Shown: piece by piece, positions 39,453 through 48,345 of the stretch
Numbering within the stretch: position 1 is the first letter of the stretch
Layout: each line of letters opens with the position of its first letter
Assembly: GCF_034353875.1 (NCBI RefSeq)
Contig: NZ_CP133784.1
Location: 1,488,001-1,552,000, forward strand
Source: Pseudomonas sp. MH9.2
GTDB taxonomy: Bacteria; Pseudomonadota; Gammaproteobacteria; Pseudomonadales; Pseudomonadaceae
Length of the DNA stretch: 64,000 nt
Direction: 5' to 3'
Notes under the pieces: generated by a model
The model's input: only the letters and a program-made list of their open reading frames with translations
The model's database searches: none
Told to the model about the DNA's origin: nothing
Position numbers and translations under genes: made by a program

Positions 39453-39653
39453 TCAAGGCCGCTTGGTCGGCAATGATCCCGGCCCGGATGGAAAGAACAG
39501 TTGATCCAGAAGCTGGAGAGAGTTCGACGGTTCCTGCATCACCCATGCCGGAGCTGATGGCGGTGCCGGGCACGTTGCCACCAACGGCACGACAACTTCA
39601 CGCGATGCGCAGCCGGCGAGCACCAGAGGCAATATCAGCGCGCAGCTTGTCAT
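39453..39653 (-). CDS. Rz1-like phage lysis lipoprotein (remnant cassette)
   Basis: A 66-residue protein with a short signal and lipobox (ALILPLVLAGCAS) and a proline-rich tail. This is the usual form of Rz1-type outer-membrane spanins, and it is nested in another frame of the Rz fragment. It may be intact in sequence, but its Rz partner is broken, so it is likely a dead remnant. Confidence 0.6.
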   Translation of the reverse strand: MTSCALILPLVLAGCASREVVVPLVATCPAPPSAPAWVMQEPSNSLQLLDQLFFPSGPGSLPTKRP

Positions 39654-39732
39654 TTTCAGAGAGTGCTTTCGTTTTTTCCTCTGTGGCTTTCTGATCGAGA
39701 GCGGTCAGGGCCTGCTCGGCGGATTGCTGTTA
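39598..39732 (-). pseudogene. Rz (i-spanin) fragment
   Basis: The minus-strand frame reads QQSAEQALTALDQKATEEKT and on to ARRLRIA before a stop. It is the coiled-coil C-terminal part of an Rz-type spanin. The N-terminal membrane helix is missing and the sequence joins an hsdR tail near 39730. Confidence 0.6.
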
Positions 39733-40049
39733 CCGATCATATCCCGCACTGAGATCTTCTTGATCAAAGGAGCTCCGCCAGCCCCACTCTTCTTCGCCTT
39801 GGGCTTTTTGAGGTTGCCGGGCATTTGAACTTCGCCTTCATAGGTGACAGCCGCCCTCTCGACGACTGTGGCGCGCACCATTTTCATCCGCTCGGACACA
39901 GACTCCGCTTTGATGAACTGTGGGCCTATGAACTCGCAGAATGCTACGAATACACGCAAGGGCTCTTCGTAGTTGAAGAAGCTGCTGAGAAAATGGTAGG
40001 TCCTCACAGACTTGGCGAGGAGGTAAGCCACAGAGGCGAGAGAACATTA
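39705..40049 (-). pseudogene. hsdR: Type I restriction subunit HsdR, C-terminal fragment
   Basis: About 108 residues (from a GTG at 40031) match the C-terminal region of HsdR proteins as I recall them: LAKSVRTYHFLSSFF, then FVAFCEFIGPQFIK, then a Lys/Gly-rich tail KKISVRDMI. An in-frame stop lies six codons upstream of the GTG, and no motor or nuclease domain is present, so it is a fragment. Its last codons run out of frame into Rz sequence. Confidence 0.65.
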
Positions 40050-40086
40050 CACGCCGAATGCCATTTAGGTTGAGTCGTGGGCGATC

Positions 40087-41169
40087 CTAGAATGGTGATT
40101 TTATCGACGCAGACTCATCACCCAAGTGTTGCTGTAACGCATCTACCTGATCGAACAGCCCCTTGAATACTTCCAATAGCTCAGGGTCAAAGTGTCGGCC
40201 GGACTGCTCACACATATAGGATTGGGCCCGTTCCTTGGTCCAGGCTTGCTTGTAAGGTCGCTGCGAACGCAGGGCGTCGTAGACATCACAGATAGCGACG
40301 ATGCGTGCCGCCAGCGGAATGGCCTCGCCTTTGAGCCCGTGCGGGTAGCCGCTACCGTCCCACTTTTCATGGTGGTACAAAGCAATTTCGGCGGCCAACT
40401 CGGTCAGCGGCGACACCTGCTCATCACGCAGGATTTCGTAACCGATACGTGCGTGTTCATTCATAACCACACGTTCTGCGGCGGTCAGTACTCCAGGCTT
40501 GCCAAGGATCGCGTCAGCAATGCCGATTTTACCGACATCGTGCATGGGCGCAGCCAAGCGTAATTGTTCTACCCATTCAGGCGGGTGGTCCATGGCGGTG
40601 GCAATCAATGCCGCCGATTCACCGATGCGCAGTACATGATTGCCCGTCTCGTTGTCTTTATAGGCTGCGGCCCGCGACAGGCTGCGGATCAGGGCTTGAA
40701 AGCTGCGGTTTAGTTGCGCCGTGCGTTCCTTTACCAGGTCCTCGAGTTGGTCACGCTCCTGATGCATGTTTTGGCTGGCCAGACTCAACTGCAAACTGTT
40801 GCGCACCCGCAAGACGAGATCGGACAGATCAACAGGCTTACTGATGTAGTCTTGAGCACCCATTTCTAGGCCCTTGCGCCGATCTTCGGCGCGGCTCAGG
40901 GCCGAGATGATAATCACGGGGGAGCGGCTCCGATCACGCGGCTCCAATTGCTGCAGAATGTCGAACCCGTTGGGTGTTGGCATGTCCAGATCCAGCAACA
41001 GGAGGTCCCATGGGTTCTCCTGCAGCCAGACGAGGCCTGCGGCCGAGTCACTGAATGTCTTGACGTGTACAAGGCTGAAGGTTTTCAAGCTGGATTCGAG
41101 CAGACGTAGATTGGAGGCCACATCATCGATAACCACTACACGCGAAAAGCGCAGTTCGTCAGATAACAT
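40087..41169 (-). CDS. Response regulator with HD-GYP c-di-GMP phosphodiesterase domain
   Basis: A 360-residue protein: receiver domain (RVVVIDDVASN, phospho-acceptor in LLLLDLDMPTPNGF, Lys in SKPVDLSDL), a short coiled coil (about 130-155), then an HD-GYP domain. The metal ligands are seen in AAPMHDVGKIGI (HD), ALYHHEKWDGSGYPHGL (HHExxDGxGYP) and IVAICDVYDAL. It should hydrolyse c-di-GMP in a phosphorylation-dependent way. The ATG at 41169 has GAGG upstream and overlaps the kinase gene by 11 bases, so the pair is coupled. Confidence 0.93.
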   Translation of the reverse strand: MLSDELRFSRVVVIDDVASNLRLLESSLKTFSLVHVKTFSDSAAGLVWLQENPWDLLLLDLDMPTPNGFDILQQLEPRDRSRSPVIIISALSRAEDRRKGLEMGAQDYISKPVDLSDLVLRVRNSLQLSLASQNMHQERDQLEDLVKERTAQLNRSFQALIRSLSRAAAYKDNETGNHVLRIGESAALIATAMDHPPEWVEQLRLAAPMHDVGKIGIADAILGKPGVLTAAERVVMNEHARIGYEILRDEQVSPLTELAAEIALYHHEKWDGSGYPHGLKGEAIPLAARIVAICDVYDALRSQRPYKQAWTKERAQSYMCEQSGRHFDPELLEVFKGLFDQVDALQQHLGDESASIKSPF

Positions 41170-44104
41170 CAACAGGTACCTCTGATAACAGTTCGCGCAC
41201 CAGGGCGCGTAGTTCGTCCAGGTCCACCGGTTTGCTTAGCGTTCCCTGGCAATCCAGGGCCAGCAAATGCGCGATATCCGGGGCAGCGCTGAGGAGTACT
41301 ATCGGCAGGTTGCGGGTGGAGGGGTGTGCTCGTAGCTGATTCAGCAGTGCAGCTCCATCCATATCTGGTAGATGTAAGTCAAGCAACATCAGTGCTGGCG
41401 GCTCGTCAAGAACTCGTTGTAGCGCTAGGTAGCCAGTGCCGACGACATGGACTTGGGCTAAATCAGCCAATGCCTTGCGCACCAGAAACTGGCTTGCCGA
41501 GTCGTCTTCTACATAGAGCAGATGAGGTAAGTTGACCTTAGTCAGTTGCGGTTCTGGACGCGATCCAGCAACTGGCAGGGCCACCCGGCCAAGCAGCGCT
41601 AATTCGATCCAGAAACGGCTGCCGATACCTGGCTCGCTGTGGAGGCCCATACGGCCCTGCATCCGCTGGGCAAATTCGCGGCACAGTGACAAGCCGATAC
41701 CGGTGCCCGGGATCGCCGTGTTTTCACGGCCCAGGCGCTGGAAGGGTTCGAACAGTTTCTCTTGCAGGTGCGCATCGATACCGAGGCCGTTATCTTCGAC
41801 CATCAAACGGACACAGCCGCCAGTCACTTGATAACTGAGGGTCACATGGCCTTCTGGCCTGTTGTATTTAATGGCATTGGATAAAAGATTGATCAGTACC
41901 TGACGCAATCGGTGCGGGTCGGCGCGGACCCGTAGCGGCTCATCCGGTAGAACAAGGTGGAACTGCAAGTGCTGTTCCTGCGCTTCGCCCCGGGTCAACT
42001 CGGCGCATTCGCTCATCAGGCTGCCGATGTCCACTGCTTGCAGGTCAAGGTGCACTTGGTGAGTCTGGATGCTCGACCAGTCAAGAATATCGCCCACCAA
42101 GTGATTGAGGTGTCGGCTAGCCAACAGAATTTCGTCCAGATAGTCCGTATCCTCGGTCTGCTCCAAGGCCTTACGCTTCATGGTCATTAGCTGAGCAAAC
42201 CCCTGAATGGCGTTCAGCGGGGTACGCAGTTCATGACTCATGCTTGAAATAAAGCGCGACTTGGCCTCGCTTGCGGACTGCGCTTGCAGGGTAGCGTCGC
42301 GCAGCTGAGCTTCGATTTGCTTGAGTTCGTCAATATCCACATGAGTGCCGGCAATGAGGCTGGCCATCCCGCTGCTGGAATCATGCTCCAGCACTCGGCC
42401 ACGGCTTAGCAGCCAGTGATAGCAACCGGAGGCATCGGAGAAGCGAAACTCCGACTTGTAAATATCATCATACCCATCGCGCACCTGTTCATAGGCCAGT
42501 CGGATGGACAACTGATCGTCGACATGCACACGCTGGAGAAACTGTTCATGGCTCAGTTCGGTATCTGGAAGGCCGAAACGTTGACAAAAATGCCTGCTCA
42601 GGGTGACACGACCGCTAATGAAACTATGCTCCCAAAGACCTTCAGTGGCGCTCTCAAGTACCAGATCGAGGCGCTGTTGGGCGATTGCCCGCGACTGTGC
42701 GCTTTGCTCCAGTTGCTCGCCCAATGCCGTGGCATGCCCGGCCATCTCGTTCAACTCGTAAATATGCGAACTGACTTGCACGGGCTGCCTCTGTCCTTGG
42801 CCTATCCCGCTCATCATCTGCGAAATTTTCGTGATGGGCGCTCGCAGTTCGCCGCTCAGTCGCAGAGCGCGCGTCCACATAAAGGCGAAAAATAGCAGAT
42901 AGAACACAATCAGACCGGCAATCATCAAGTAACCAAGCTGCTGGTAGCGACCCGCCAATGCATTGGTTTGTTTGAAAATATCGGCCTCGTCGACCACTGT
43001 CAGCAGGCGCCAGCCCGTTTGTTTGATGGTGGTCCAGGCCACCCAGTTCACCCGCTCACCAAGAATGATCGATTGAATACCCTCTGGTTGGGCGGCAATG
43101 ATCTTGGCCAGCTCGCGGGTTTCATTACGAGTACGTAGATTGAAGTCTTCTGGCTTGAACAGCTCGCTACGGATAGCCTCATCGTAGGAGTGATCGGTCA
43201 GTTCATCGAGCCCAAAATCGGCCTCTCCAGATTTGGGCATGGCCATGATCCGCAGATCATTACTGACCAGCATGGCATAACCACTCCATGGCACGGACAA
43301 CTGCTCGATCTGCCGCAGGATGCTCCCCACCGTGATGTCCATCCCACTGACGCCTTCAAGGAAGTCGCCTCGGTAGACAGGGGCAATGGCCGACATCATC
43401 CACCCCTGTCCCGCCGGATCAAGGTACACATCGGTCCAGGCCACCTTACGCGCAGGGTTATGGCTCGCATCAGCCAGGTAGTAGAAGTTGTAGTCGGGGA
43501 TCACCATGTCATGGGGGTACTGGTCCTGCGTACTGAACCATGGGTAGATATAGTTGAGGCTGTCCCAACTGTTGAAATACACACTGGCAACAAGCGGTTG
43601 GCCCTCCTTGAGCTGCTTCATCAGCGGGGCAAGGCTCGCCAGCCGAGCCACTTTCGCCAGATCCTGACGCGCGGGCAGCGTGCCGTTAGCGTAGAACACC
43701 GCAGCTGCACCGAGGTCTTTGGGGCTATAACGAACGCCATCGACCGTCAGCATCAATGCTTCGGCCGTGCCGACAGGTTCATCTTGCAAGGCTTTTGCGG
43801 TGAGGTTGCGGTAGAGATCTGTGAGAGCGCCCAGATTCGTCAACTGCTCATCGATGATGCGTCCCTCATGCTTGGCCGAGTACTGCAGATCGGTCAGGGC
43901 GTTCTCCCGCAAATAATCGATTTGCGCCTCGCGAATGGCACCGTTGGTCAGCAGGTACACGGCAATCAGCACCGTTTCTACCAACAGCAGGGGTATTAGG
44001 GCGCTTTTTGCAAAAGCTCCCCAGATCCACCGACGCAGGCTTATGAGGTTTGTTGCTGGCAAGGTACAGAACTCCATTGGATAGCCATTGAACAGAACCG
44101 TCAT
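41159..44104 (-). CDS. Hybrid sensor histidine kinase with periplasmic Cache sensor
   Basis: A 981-residue protein. A helix near 35-53 is followed by a periplasmic dCache-like domain of about 300 residues (WFSTQDQYPHDMVIPDYNFYY, VSGMDITVGSILRQIEQL) and a second helix (GYLMIAGLIVFYLLFFAFMW). A PAS domain comes next, then HisKA (SSMSHELRTPLNAIQGFAQLM), HATPase (NLLSNAIKYN, DNGLGID, GTGIGLSLC) and a C-terminal receiver (LLDLHLPDMDGAALL). It is the obvious partner of the overlapping HD-GYP regulator. The ligand of the Cache domain is unknown. The start is uncertain: ATGs at 44104 and 44077 both lack a clear ribosome site. Confidence 0.92.
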   Translation of the reverse strand: MTVLFNGYPMEFCTLPATNLISLRRWIWGAFAKSALIPLLLVETVLIAVYLLTNGAIREAQIDYLRENALTDLQYSAKHEGRIIDEQLTNLGALTDLYRNLTAKALQDEPVGTAEALMLTVDGVRYSPKDLGAAAVFYANGTLPARQDLAKVARLASLAPLMKQLKEGQPLVASVYFNSWDSLNYIYPWFSTQDQYPHDMVIPDYNFYYLADASHNPARKVAWTDVYLDPAGQGWMMSAIAPVYRGDFLEGVSGMDITVGSILRQIEQLSVPWSGYAMLVSNDLRIMAMPKSGEADFGLDELTDHSYDEAIRSELFKPEDFNLRTRNETRELAKIIAAQPEGIQSIILGERVNWVAWTTIKQTGWRLLTVVDEADIFKQTNALAGRYQQLGYLMIAGLIVFYLLFFAFMWTRALRLSGELRAPITKISQMMSGIGQGQRQPVQVSSHIYELNEMAGHATALGEQLEQSAQSRAIAQQRLDLVLESATEGLWEHSFISGRVTLSRHFCQRFGLPDTELSHEQFLQRVHVDDQLSIRLAYEQVRDGYDDIYKSEFRFSDASGCYHWLLSRGRVLEHDSSSGMASLIAGTHVDIDELKQIEAQLRDATLQAQSASEAKSRFISSMSHELRTPLNAIQGFAQLMTMKRKALEQTEDTDYLDEILLASRHLNHLVGDILDWSSIQTHQVHLDLQAVDIGSLMSECAELTRGEAQEQHLQFHLVLPDEPLRVRADPHRLRQVLINLLSNAIKYNRPEGHVTLSYQVTGGCVRLMVEDNGLGIDAHLQEKLFEPFQRLGRENTAIPGTGIGLSLCREFAQRMQGRMGLHSEPGIGSRFWIELALLGRVALPVAGSRPEPQLTKVNLPHLLYVEDDSASQFLVRKALADLAQVHVVGTGYLALQRVLDEPPALMLLDLHLPDMDGAALLNQLRAHPSTRNLPIVLLSAAPDIAHLLALDCQGTLSKPVDLDELRALVRELLSEVPVDVI

Positions 44105-44196
44105 TGATATGATAGTAAAAATATTTATATTGCCATTAGACCGTCATCGCGCCATTTTTAATGACAATCTGCATGCTCCGCTCAAAGCTCTATTGC

Positions 44197-44433
44197 CTAC
44201 CACCTTCTGCGCACGCTGTACAGCGTGCCTGGACCTGTACTGCCTATAAAGCAGGACCCAGCTTTTCTTACCAACTGGCGCCACTCAACATCGCTTATAA
44301 GCCTCTCTAGTTCCATCTTGTCTGCAACCTTCAACAACTCGTGGTATTGCTGCTCAGCGCTCATCCAGGCGGCCGGGTGTTCAAGGATTCGCCCCCATGA
44401 CGCCAGCGCCCGCGCTCTCAACTCATCCTGCAC
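44197..44433 (-). CDS. Small hypothetical protein
   Basis: A 78-residue protein (MQDELRARALASWGRILEHP...), mostly helical by eye, with the segment YHELLKVADKMELERLISDVEWRQL. AGGGG lies about 10 bases before a GTG start; an overlapping ATG at 44435 is in another frame. No family is recognised. It lies upstream of the hybrid kinase on the same strand but about 90 bases away. Confidence 0.55.
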   Translation of the reverse strand: MQDELRARALASWGRILEHPAAWMSAEQQYHELLKVADKMELERLISDVEWRQLVRKAGSCFIGSTGPGTLYSVRRRW

Positions 44434-44980
44434 ATAGACCCCTTTTTGGGAATGATGTCACATTGACACTACACCTAAAAAAACCCAATCACTTATAGTC
44501 ATCGCGACCAGAAACGCGCTACCTACAGAAGAACCCAGCAAAACTAAGCCGCTGTATAGCGGTGCCACCGTCAGCCATCGTAATTCACACCAGCTTGATC
44601 TGAGCTGCTGAAAGAGAAGTTTTTATACAGTGATGGCATTTTGACGTCAATTTTTTTGTGTCAGGCCTTGTTACACGCCGCACTGCGGATGCACAGGCGC
44701 CGATAGCCACTGTCGTGAATCGCTTACCTGATCAACCCGTGTTCGACTGCGGCATTTTTAGCCTCAGCAAAAAATACTGCAGATTGTGGGTGCCTCCGAC
44801 AGTTGGACGACTTTCGATCACTGACCGCCCCGCCCCTACATTCAACAGGCCTAACACCGTATGAGCCCACAAACTCATAGCTACCTAGATCCAAAAAATC
44901 AGCGGGAGTAAATGTGGGAGTAATTTTCCAGGCATGAAAAAGCCTAACCTTTTCAGATTGGGCCAACCCCTTGAGTTATA
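44434..44980. other. Non-coding stretch left of the tRNA-Pro fragment
   Basis: About 550 bases with no supported gene. Two GGGAGTAA copies (44904-44911 and 44916-44923) lie 60-80 bases from the tRNA-Pro fragment. Direct repeats of this form are what I would expect for integrase arm sites next to a tRNA target, but no integrase gene is nearby. Confidence 0.4.
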
Positions 44981-45040
44981 TGGTCGGGACGGAGTGATTC
45001 GAACACTCGACCCCTAGCACCCCATGCTGGGGACGGTAGC
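44981..45040 (-). pseudogene. tRNA-Pro (GGG) 3' fragment, candidate attachment site
   Basis: The minus strand carries a near-perfect 3' part of a Pseudomonas tRNA-Pro. It has anticodon loop ATGGGGT in a stem with one mismatch, a perfect T-arm (GAGTG TTCGAAT CACTC), acceptor 3' strand CGTCCCG and encoded CCA. The D-arm is degenerate and the 5' acceptor strand is gone, so no functional tRNA can fold. tRNA 3' halves of this kind are the usual crossover segment of integrative elements. Confidence 0.75.
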
Positions 45041-45152
45041 GAGCTAACCTATTGAATTAAAACGGATACCACCCCTTTTAAGGGTGGCAAAACATCCGTT
45101 TTTTTGTGCTTATGCAAACGTAAACTCGTGGCCTGCAGCGGAGGTTTTGCGC
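44993..45152 (+). repeat. Direct repeat flanking the 45-53.6 kb island, left copy
   Basis: About 160 bases starting in the tRNA-Pro T-arm. It runs through a GTGCTTATGCAAACG block to GGCCTGCAGCGGAGGTTTTG. A diverged copy in the same orientation lies at 53568-53727, 8.6 kb away. Confidence 0.75.
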
Positions 45153-45248
45153 ACCTATTCTTCAGGCTTCTAGCCGACCGGACACCGCGCAACTATTGAT
45201 TGGCGGCTATGGTTACGACTCATATGTGTTCATGCCCAGGAGAAGATC

Positions 45249-45395
45249 ATGACGAAATCTGGCGGAACAAAGAGTGGATCGGGAGGAAAAGGAACGGGAA
45301 GCGCGCCGAAGAGCGCTCCGGTTCCAAATCTGCCCAGCACAACAGGGAATAAATCTGGTGGCGGACGTGGGAATGCACCGCCGAAAGGTAAGTAG
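45249..45395 (+). CDS. 48-residue Gly/Ser/Lys-rich small protein
   Basis: A low-complexity basic peptide (MTKSGGTKSGSGGKG... ending NAPPKGK) that is too short for a routine gene call. It has AGGAG 6 bases before the ATG and a textbook 13-bp terminator hairpin straight after the stop, so it looks like a real, separately transcribed gene. No helix or fold is expected; it may be a disordered nucleic-acid- or cell-wall-binding peptide. The function is unknown. Confidence 0.65.
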   Translation: MTKSGGTKSGSGGKGTGSAPKSAPVPNLPSTTGNKSGGGRGNAPPKGK

Positions 45396-45402
45396 GTGCA
45401 TC

Positions 45403-45433
45403 ATTTCGGCGCCTTCGCGAAAGGCGCCGAAAT
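45403..45433 (+). terminator. Terminator after the small Gly-rich gene
   Basis: A perfect 13-bp inverted repeat (ATTTCGGCGCCTT, CGCGA, AAGGCGCCGAAAT) followed by TGTTTG, 7 bases after the stop codon. Confidence 0.8.
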
Positions 45434-45924
45434 TGTTTGAGCCACCATCATGTCAAGGTGACTTCTATTAAAGCCTATCCTATTGAATGTAAAAGAAAAT
45501 ATCTACTTTATTAGCTACCAAAAAAGCCCCAATACACACTATAAGAATCAATAACTTAGCGTTGTATTTTCATACAGTAGTAGCCCCTACTCCGGCGTCC
45601 TGCCGACCGAACACAATCCCCACCAAACACACCAACTGCTGTGCTGTTCACTCCACCGAGGAACACCAATGCCGAACTCTGACCTGCTCCCGCCCCTGCT
45701 CTCAAACTCTACGAAAACCAACTAGCCTTGAGGCTCCATCATTATGGCGTTGATCGATTAGGGCGAGAAGGTGACCTTCGCTCAAGATCGAGAAAGCATC
45801 TAGGGACTTTCCATCAGCGTTGGCGATCCTGATCCATCGCAATAAAACCGTTTGGAGCTAGCGGCTTGCGCATCCAATCTGAAAAGACCGCTGGCGTTTT
45901 CCAGCAAAGGCGATATAAAAAACT
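45434..45924. other. Non-coding stretch upstream of the photolyase promoter
   Basis: About 490 A/T-rich bases without a credible gene. Copy 2 of the 27-bp dispersed repeat is at 45592-45618. Nothing else is recognised. Confidence 0.5.
45592..45618. repeat. 27-bp dispersed repeat, copy 2
   Basis: It begins CCGGCGTCCTGCCGACCG and ends ACACAATC. It is the consensus form among the four copies in this window. Confidence 0.8.
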
Positions 45925-45948
45925 TGTACATTATTTTTTATTTGTACA
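45925..45948 (+). promoter_or_regulatory. LitR/CarH-type light-response box
   Basis: A perfect direct repeat TGTACA-N12-TGTACA (45925-45930 and 45943-45948) in an A/T-rich stretch 94 bases before the photolyase gene. As I recall, the site of class II LitR (PplR) MerR-type photosensor regulators in Pseudomonas putida is described as T(G/A)TACA-N12-TGTA(C/T)A, and its regulon includes photolyase/cryptochrome genes. Both spacing and target fit. No LitR gene is in the window. Confidence 0.75.
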
Positions 45949-46041
45949 ATAATTCGCAACTTCCCTTCTCACAATACGTTCTGTGGATTAAAGCTAGGAA
46001 GTCCCTGGGCCTTTACGCTCACCTCAACTGGATTCTGTTTG

Positions 46042-47580
46042 ATGAATACGACTCGCCAGCTATGCCTCGTCTTGGGCGACCAATTATCTTTCGACCTTGC
46101 CTCACTGCAGGGTCTGGATAAGGAGAGCGATACGGTGCTCATGGTCGAGGTGATGGAAGAAGCTAGCCATGTCCCACATCATCCGCAAAAAATCACCCTG
46201 ATCTTCAGTGCTATGCGCCATTTCGCCGAGGCTCTGCAGCAGCGTGGAATCCGAGTTCAATACGTCACCCTTGATGATCAGCAAAATAGCGGATCGGTGC
46301 CGAGCGAGTTACGCCGCTGGCAGGCACTCCTACAGCCAGATGAGCTACACATGACTGAATGCGGCGACTGGCGTTTGGAGCAATCAATCAAGGACTGCGG
46401 CTTAGCGATCGAATGGCATTCCGATACTCGCTTTCTCTGCACGCGCACCGAGTTCTCTAACTGGGCGAAAGGCAAAAAGCAGCTGCGCATGGAATTCTTT
46501 TACAGAGAGATGCGGCGCAAGAGCAGGTTATTACTCAATGGCGACGGCAGTCCGGTCGGGGGCGCTTGGAACTTTGATACAGAAAACCGCAAGGCATTAC
46601 CAAGGGGAGTTAGGCCGCCTTCGCCTGCCCGCTTCACGCCCGACGCAATCACCCAGGATGTGCTTGCGTTGGTGGCAAGACACTTCACCAGCCACTATGG
46701 CACCCTCGACACGTTCGACTACCCGGTAACCCATGCGGAAGCTCAGGCCCTATGGGATTACTTCCTCGACTGGGGCATGGCAGCTTTCGGCGACTATCAA
46801 GACGCCATGGCCAGCGACGAGCCCTTTCTGTTTCATGCCCGTATAAGCGCTGCACTCAATATTGGCCTACTGGATCTTCGTCAGCTTTGCAGCGATGTGG
46901 AGTCAGCGTACTGGTCGGGCAGCATTGCACTCAATGCTGCCGAAGGCTTTATTCGCCAACTAATCGGCTGGCGGGAATATGTCCGGGGCGTCTACTGGCT
47001 GAAGATGCCTGACTACGCCAATGGCAATGTGTTCGGTAACACAAGGTCGCTTCCAGAGTTCTACTGGACAGGCGAGACCAAGATGAATTGCATGCGCCAA
47101 GCTATCAGCCAAAGCCTCGAGCATGCCTATGCTCACCATATCCAACGGCTGATGGTGACCGGCAATTTCGCCCTGCTCGCGGGCATCATACCGAGTCAAA
47201 TATGCGAGTGGTATCTGGCGATCTACATGGACGCCTTCGACTGGGTGGAGCTACCCAACACACTGGGCATGGTCATGCACGCCGATGGCGGTTACCTGGG
47301 CTCTAAGCCTTACTGTGCGAGTGGCCAGTACATCAAGCGGATGTCTGACTATTGCCGTGGCTGCGCTTACAAGGTGAGCGAAAGCACCACTGACGACGCT
47401 TGCCCCTTCAACTCGCTCTATTGGCACTTCCTGATGCGTCACGGCGACCGTCTGCGCGGCAACCAACGCATGAGCATGATTTATAAAAACCTCGACCGGA
47501 TGCCTGAATTCAAACAGCAGGCGCTTTGGCAACGTGGCCAGTCATTGCTCGCCAAATTAGATGGAGATGAGTCATTTTGA
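46042..47580 (+). CDS. FeS-type bacterial cryptochrome / (6-4) photolyase
   Basis: A 512-residue flavoprotein of the COG3046 / FeS-BCP family (PhrB of Agrobacterium, CryB of Rhodobacter). Members bind FAD, a lumazine antenna and a 4Fe-4S cluster and repair (6-4) photoproducts or act as photoreceptors. The four cluster cysteines fall at 350, 438, 441 and 454 ([21 protein letters not shown]). These are the same positions I recall for PhrB. The FAD-domain stretch [11 protein letters not shown] and [16 protein letters not shown] are typical. ATG 46042 is chosen over TTG 46039. It lies behind a LitR-type box and overlaps a DUF2256 gene, both expected partners. Confidence 0.93.
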   Translation: MNTTRQLCLVLGDQLSFDLASLQGLDKESDTVLMVEVMEEASHVPHHPQKITLIFSAMRHFAEALQQRGIRVQYVTLDDQQNSGSVPSELRRWQALLQPDELHMTECGDWRLEQSIKDCGLAIEWHSDTRFLCTRTEFSNWAKGKKQLRMEFFYREMRRKSRLLLNGDGSPVGGAWNFDTENRKALPRGVRPPSPARFTPDAITQDVLALVARHFTSHYGTLDTFDYPVTHAEAQALWDYFLDWGMAAFGDYQDAMASDEPFLFHARISAALNIGLLDLRQLCSDVESAYWSGSIALNAAEGFIRQLIGWREYVRGVYWLKMPDYANGNVFGNTRSLPEFYWTGETKMNCMRQAISQSLEHAYAHHIQRLMVTGNFALLAGIIPSQICEWYLAIYMDAFDWVELPNTLGMVMHADGGYLGSKPYCASGQYIKRMSDYCRGCAYKVSESTTDDACPFNSLYWHFLMRHGDRLRGNQRMSMIYKNLDRMPEFKQQALWQRGQSLLAKLDGDESF

Positions 47581-47717
47581 AAAAGAGTGAACTCCCAGTC
47601 AAAACTTGCGTGATCTGCGGCCTCCCCTTCACGTGGCGGAAGAAATGGGCTCGCTGCTGGAAGGAAGTGTGCTACTGCTCGGAACGTTGCCGACGTAGTA
47701 AATGTCTAATGTATTGA
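47577..47717 (+). CDS. DUF2256 zinc-ribbon-like small protein
   Basis: A 46-residue Cys-rich protein starting at a TTG inside the photolyase stop (TTTTGA). It matches the DUF2256 pattern: [20 protein letters not shown] followed by YCSERCRR, giving two CxxC/CxxxC pairs for a metal. DUF2256 genes are often found beside photolyase/cryptochrome genes. The function is unknown. The 4-base overlap indicates translational coupling. Confidence 0.85.
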   Translation: MKKSELPVKTCVICGLPFTWRKKWARCWKEVCYCSERCRRSKCLMY

Positions 47718-47835
47718 TAGTAAAGCTGATTGCTTAAATTTTTGATTGGCACAGCTAATGCATTTCTACCTAGGAAACAAAGCAGTGACGGCGACGACCG
47801 TCCCACGTCCTTCCGTGATAGCAGAGGCACGCAAA

Positions 47836-48306
47836 ATGAACGCGATCGACCTTTTAAAAGCTGACCACGTACGAGTAAAGGACATCCTCGCCCAATTGAG
47901 CGAGTCGACTGATCGGTCCCAAAAAAAACGTACTGACCTGCCTGGTAGCCAAGCTCGAAATGGAAATCACCATCCACACCGAGCTGGAAGAAGAGATCTT
48001 ATATCCCGCCTTCAAGGAAGCAGGTGGTAAGGAACAGGAGGAAATGTATTACGAGGCCAAGGAAGAACACCGCACTGTCGACTCTCTGGTACTTCCCGAC
48101 CTCAAAGCGACAGACCTGAGTTTGCGGGTCGCACAAAGTTCGTTAAGGAGTTGATTGAGCATCACATTGAGGAGGAGGAAACCGAGATGTTTCCTCAGGC
48201 GAAAAAGCTGCTCGGCAAAGCGACATTGGATGCGCTGGGCGAGCAAATGGAAGCGATGAAAGCCGAATACAAGAAAGCTCTCGGCACGCCGAATAATGCC
48301 GCTTAA
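47836..48306 (+). pseudogene. Hemerythrin HHE-domain protein, frameshifted
   Basis: The frame opens MNAIDLLKADHVRVKDILAQ, typical of bacterial HHE proteins that bind a di-iron centre. It breaks at an A8 run (47921-47928) and resumes in another frame as EMEITIHTELEEEILYPAFKE. It breaks again near 48120 and ends in the third frame with VKELIEHHIEEEETEMFPQAKKLL. The three pieces together cover a normal HHE protein of about 155 residues with the HxxxE iron ligands. Two frameshifts make it a pseudogene unless they are sequencing errors. Confidence 0.85.
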
Positions 48307-48319
48307 CAGGCCAGCGTAC

Positions 48320-48345
48320 AGCCCGGCCCAGCGCCGGGCTTTTTC
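48320..48345 (+). terminator. Intrinsic terminator after the hemerythrin pseudogene
   Basis: A GC-rich 8-bp hairpin (AGCCCGGC, CCAGC, GCCGGGCT) followed directly by TTTT, 13 bases after the old stop codon. Confidence 0.85.

Noticed and set aside
39453..40049. An active type I restriction system
   Set aside because: Only the HsdR C-terminus is present. No hsdM or hsdS is in the window.
44981..45040. A functional tRNA-Pro gene
   Set aside because: The 5' acceptor strand and a proper D-arm are missing.
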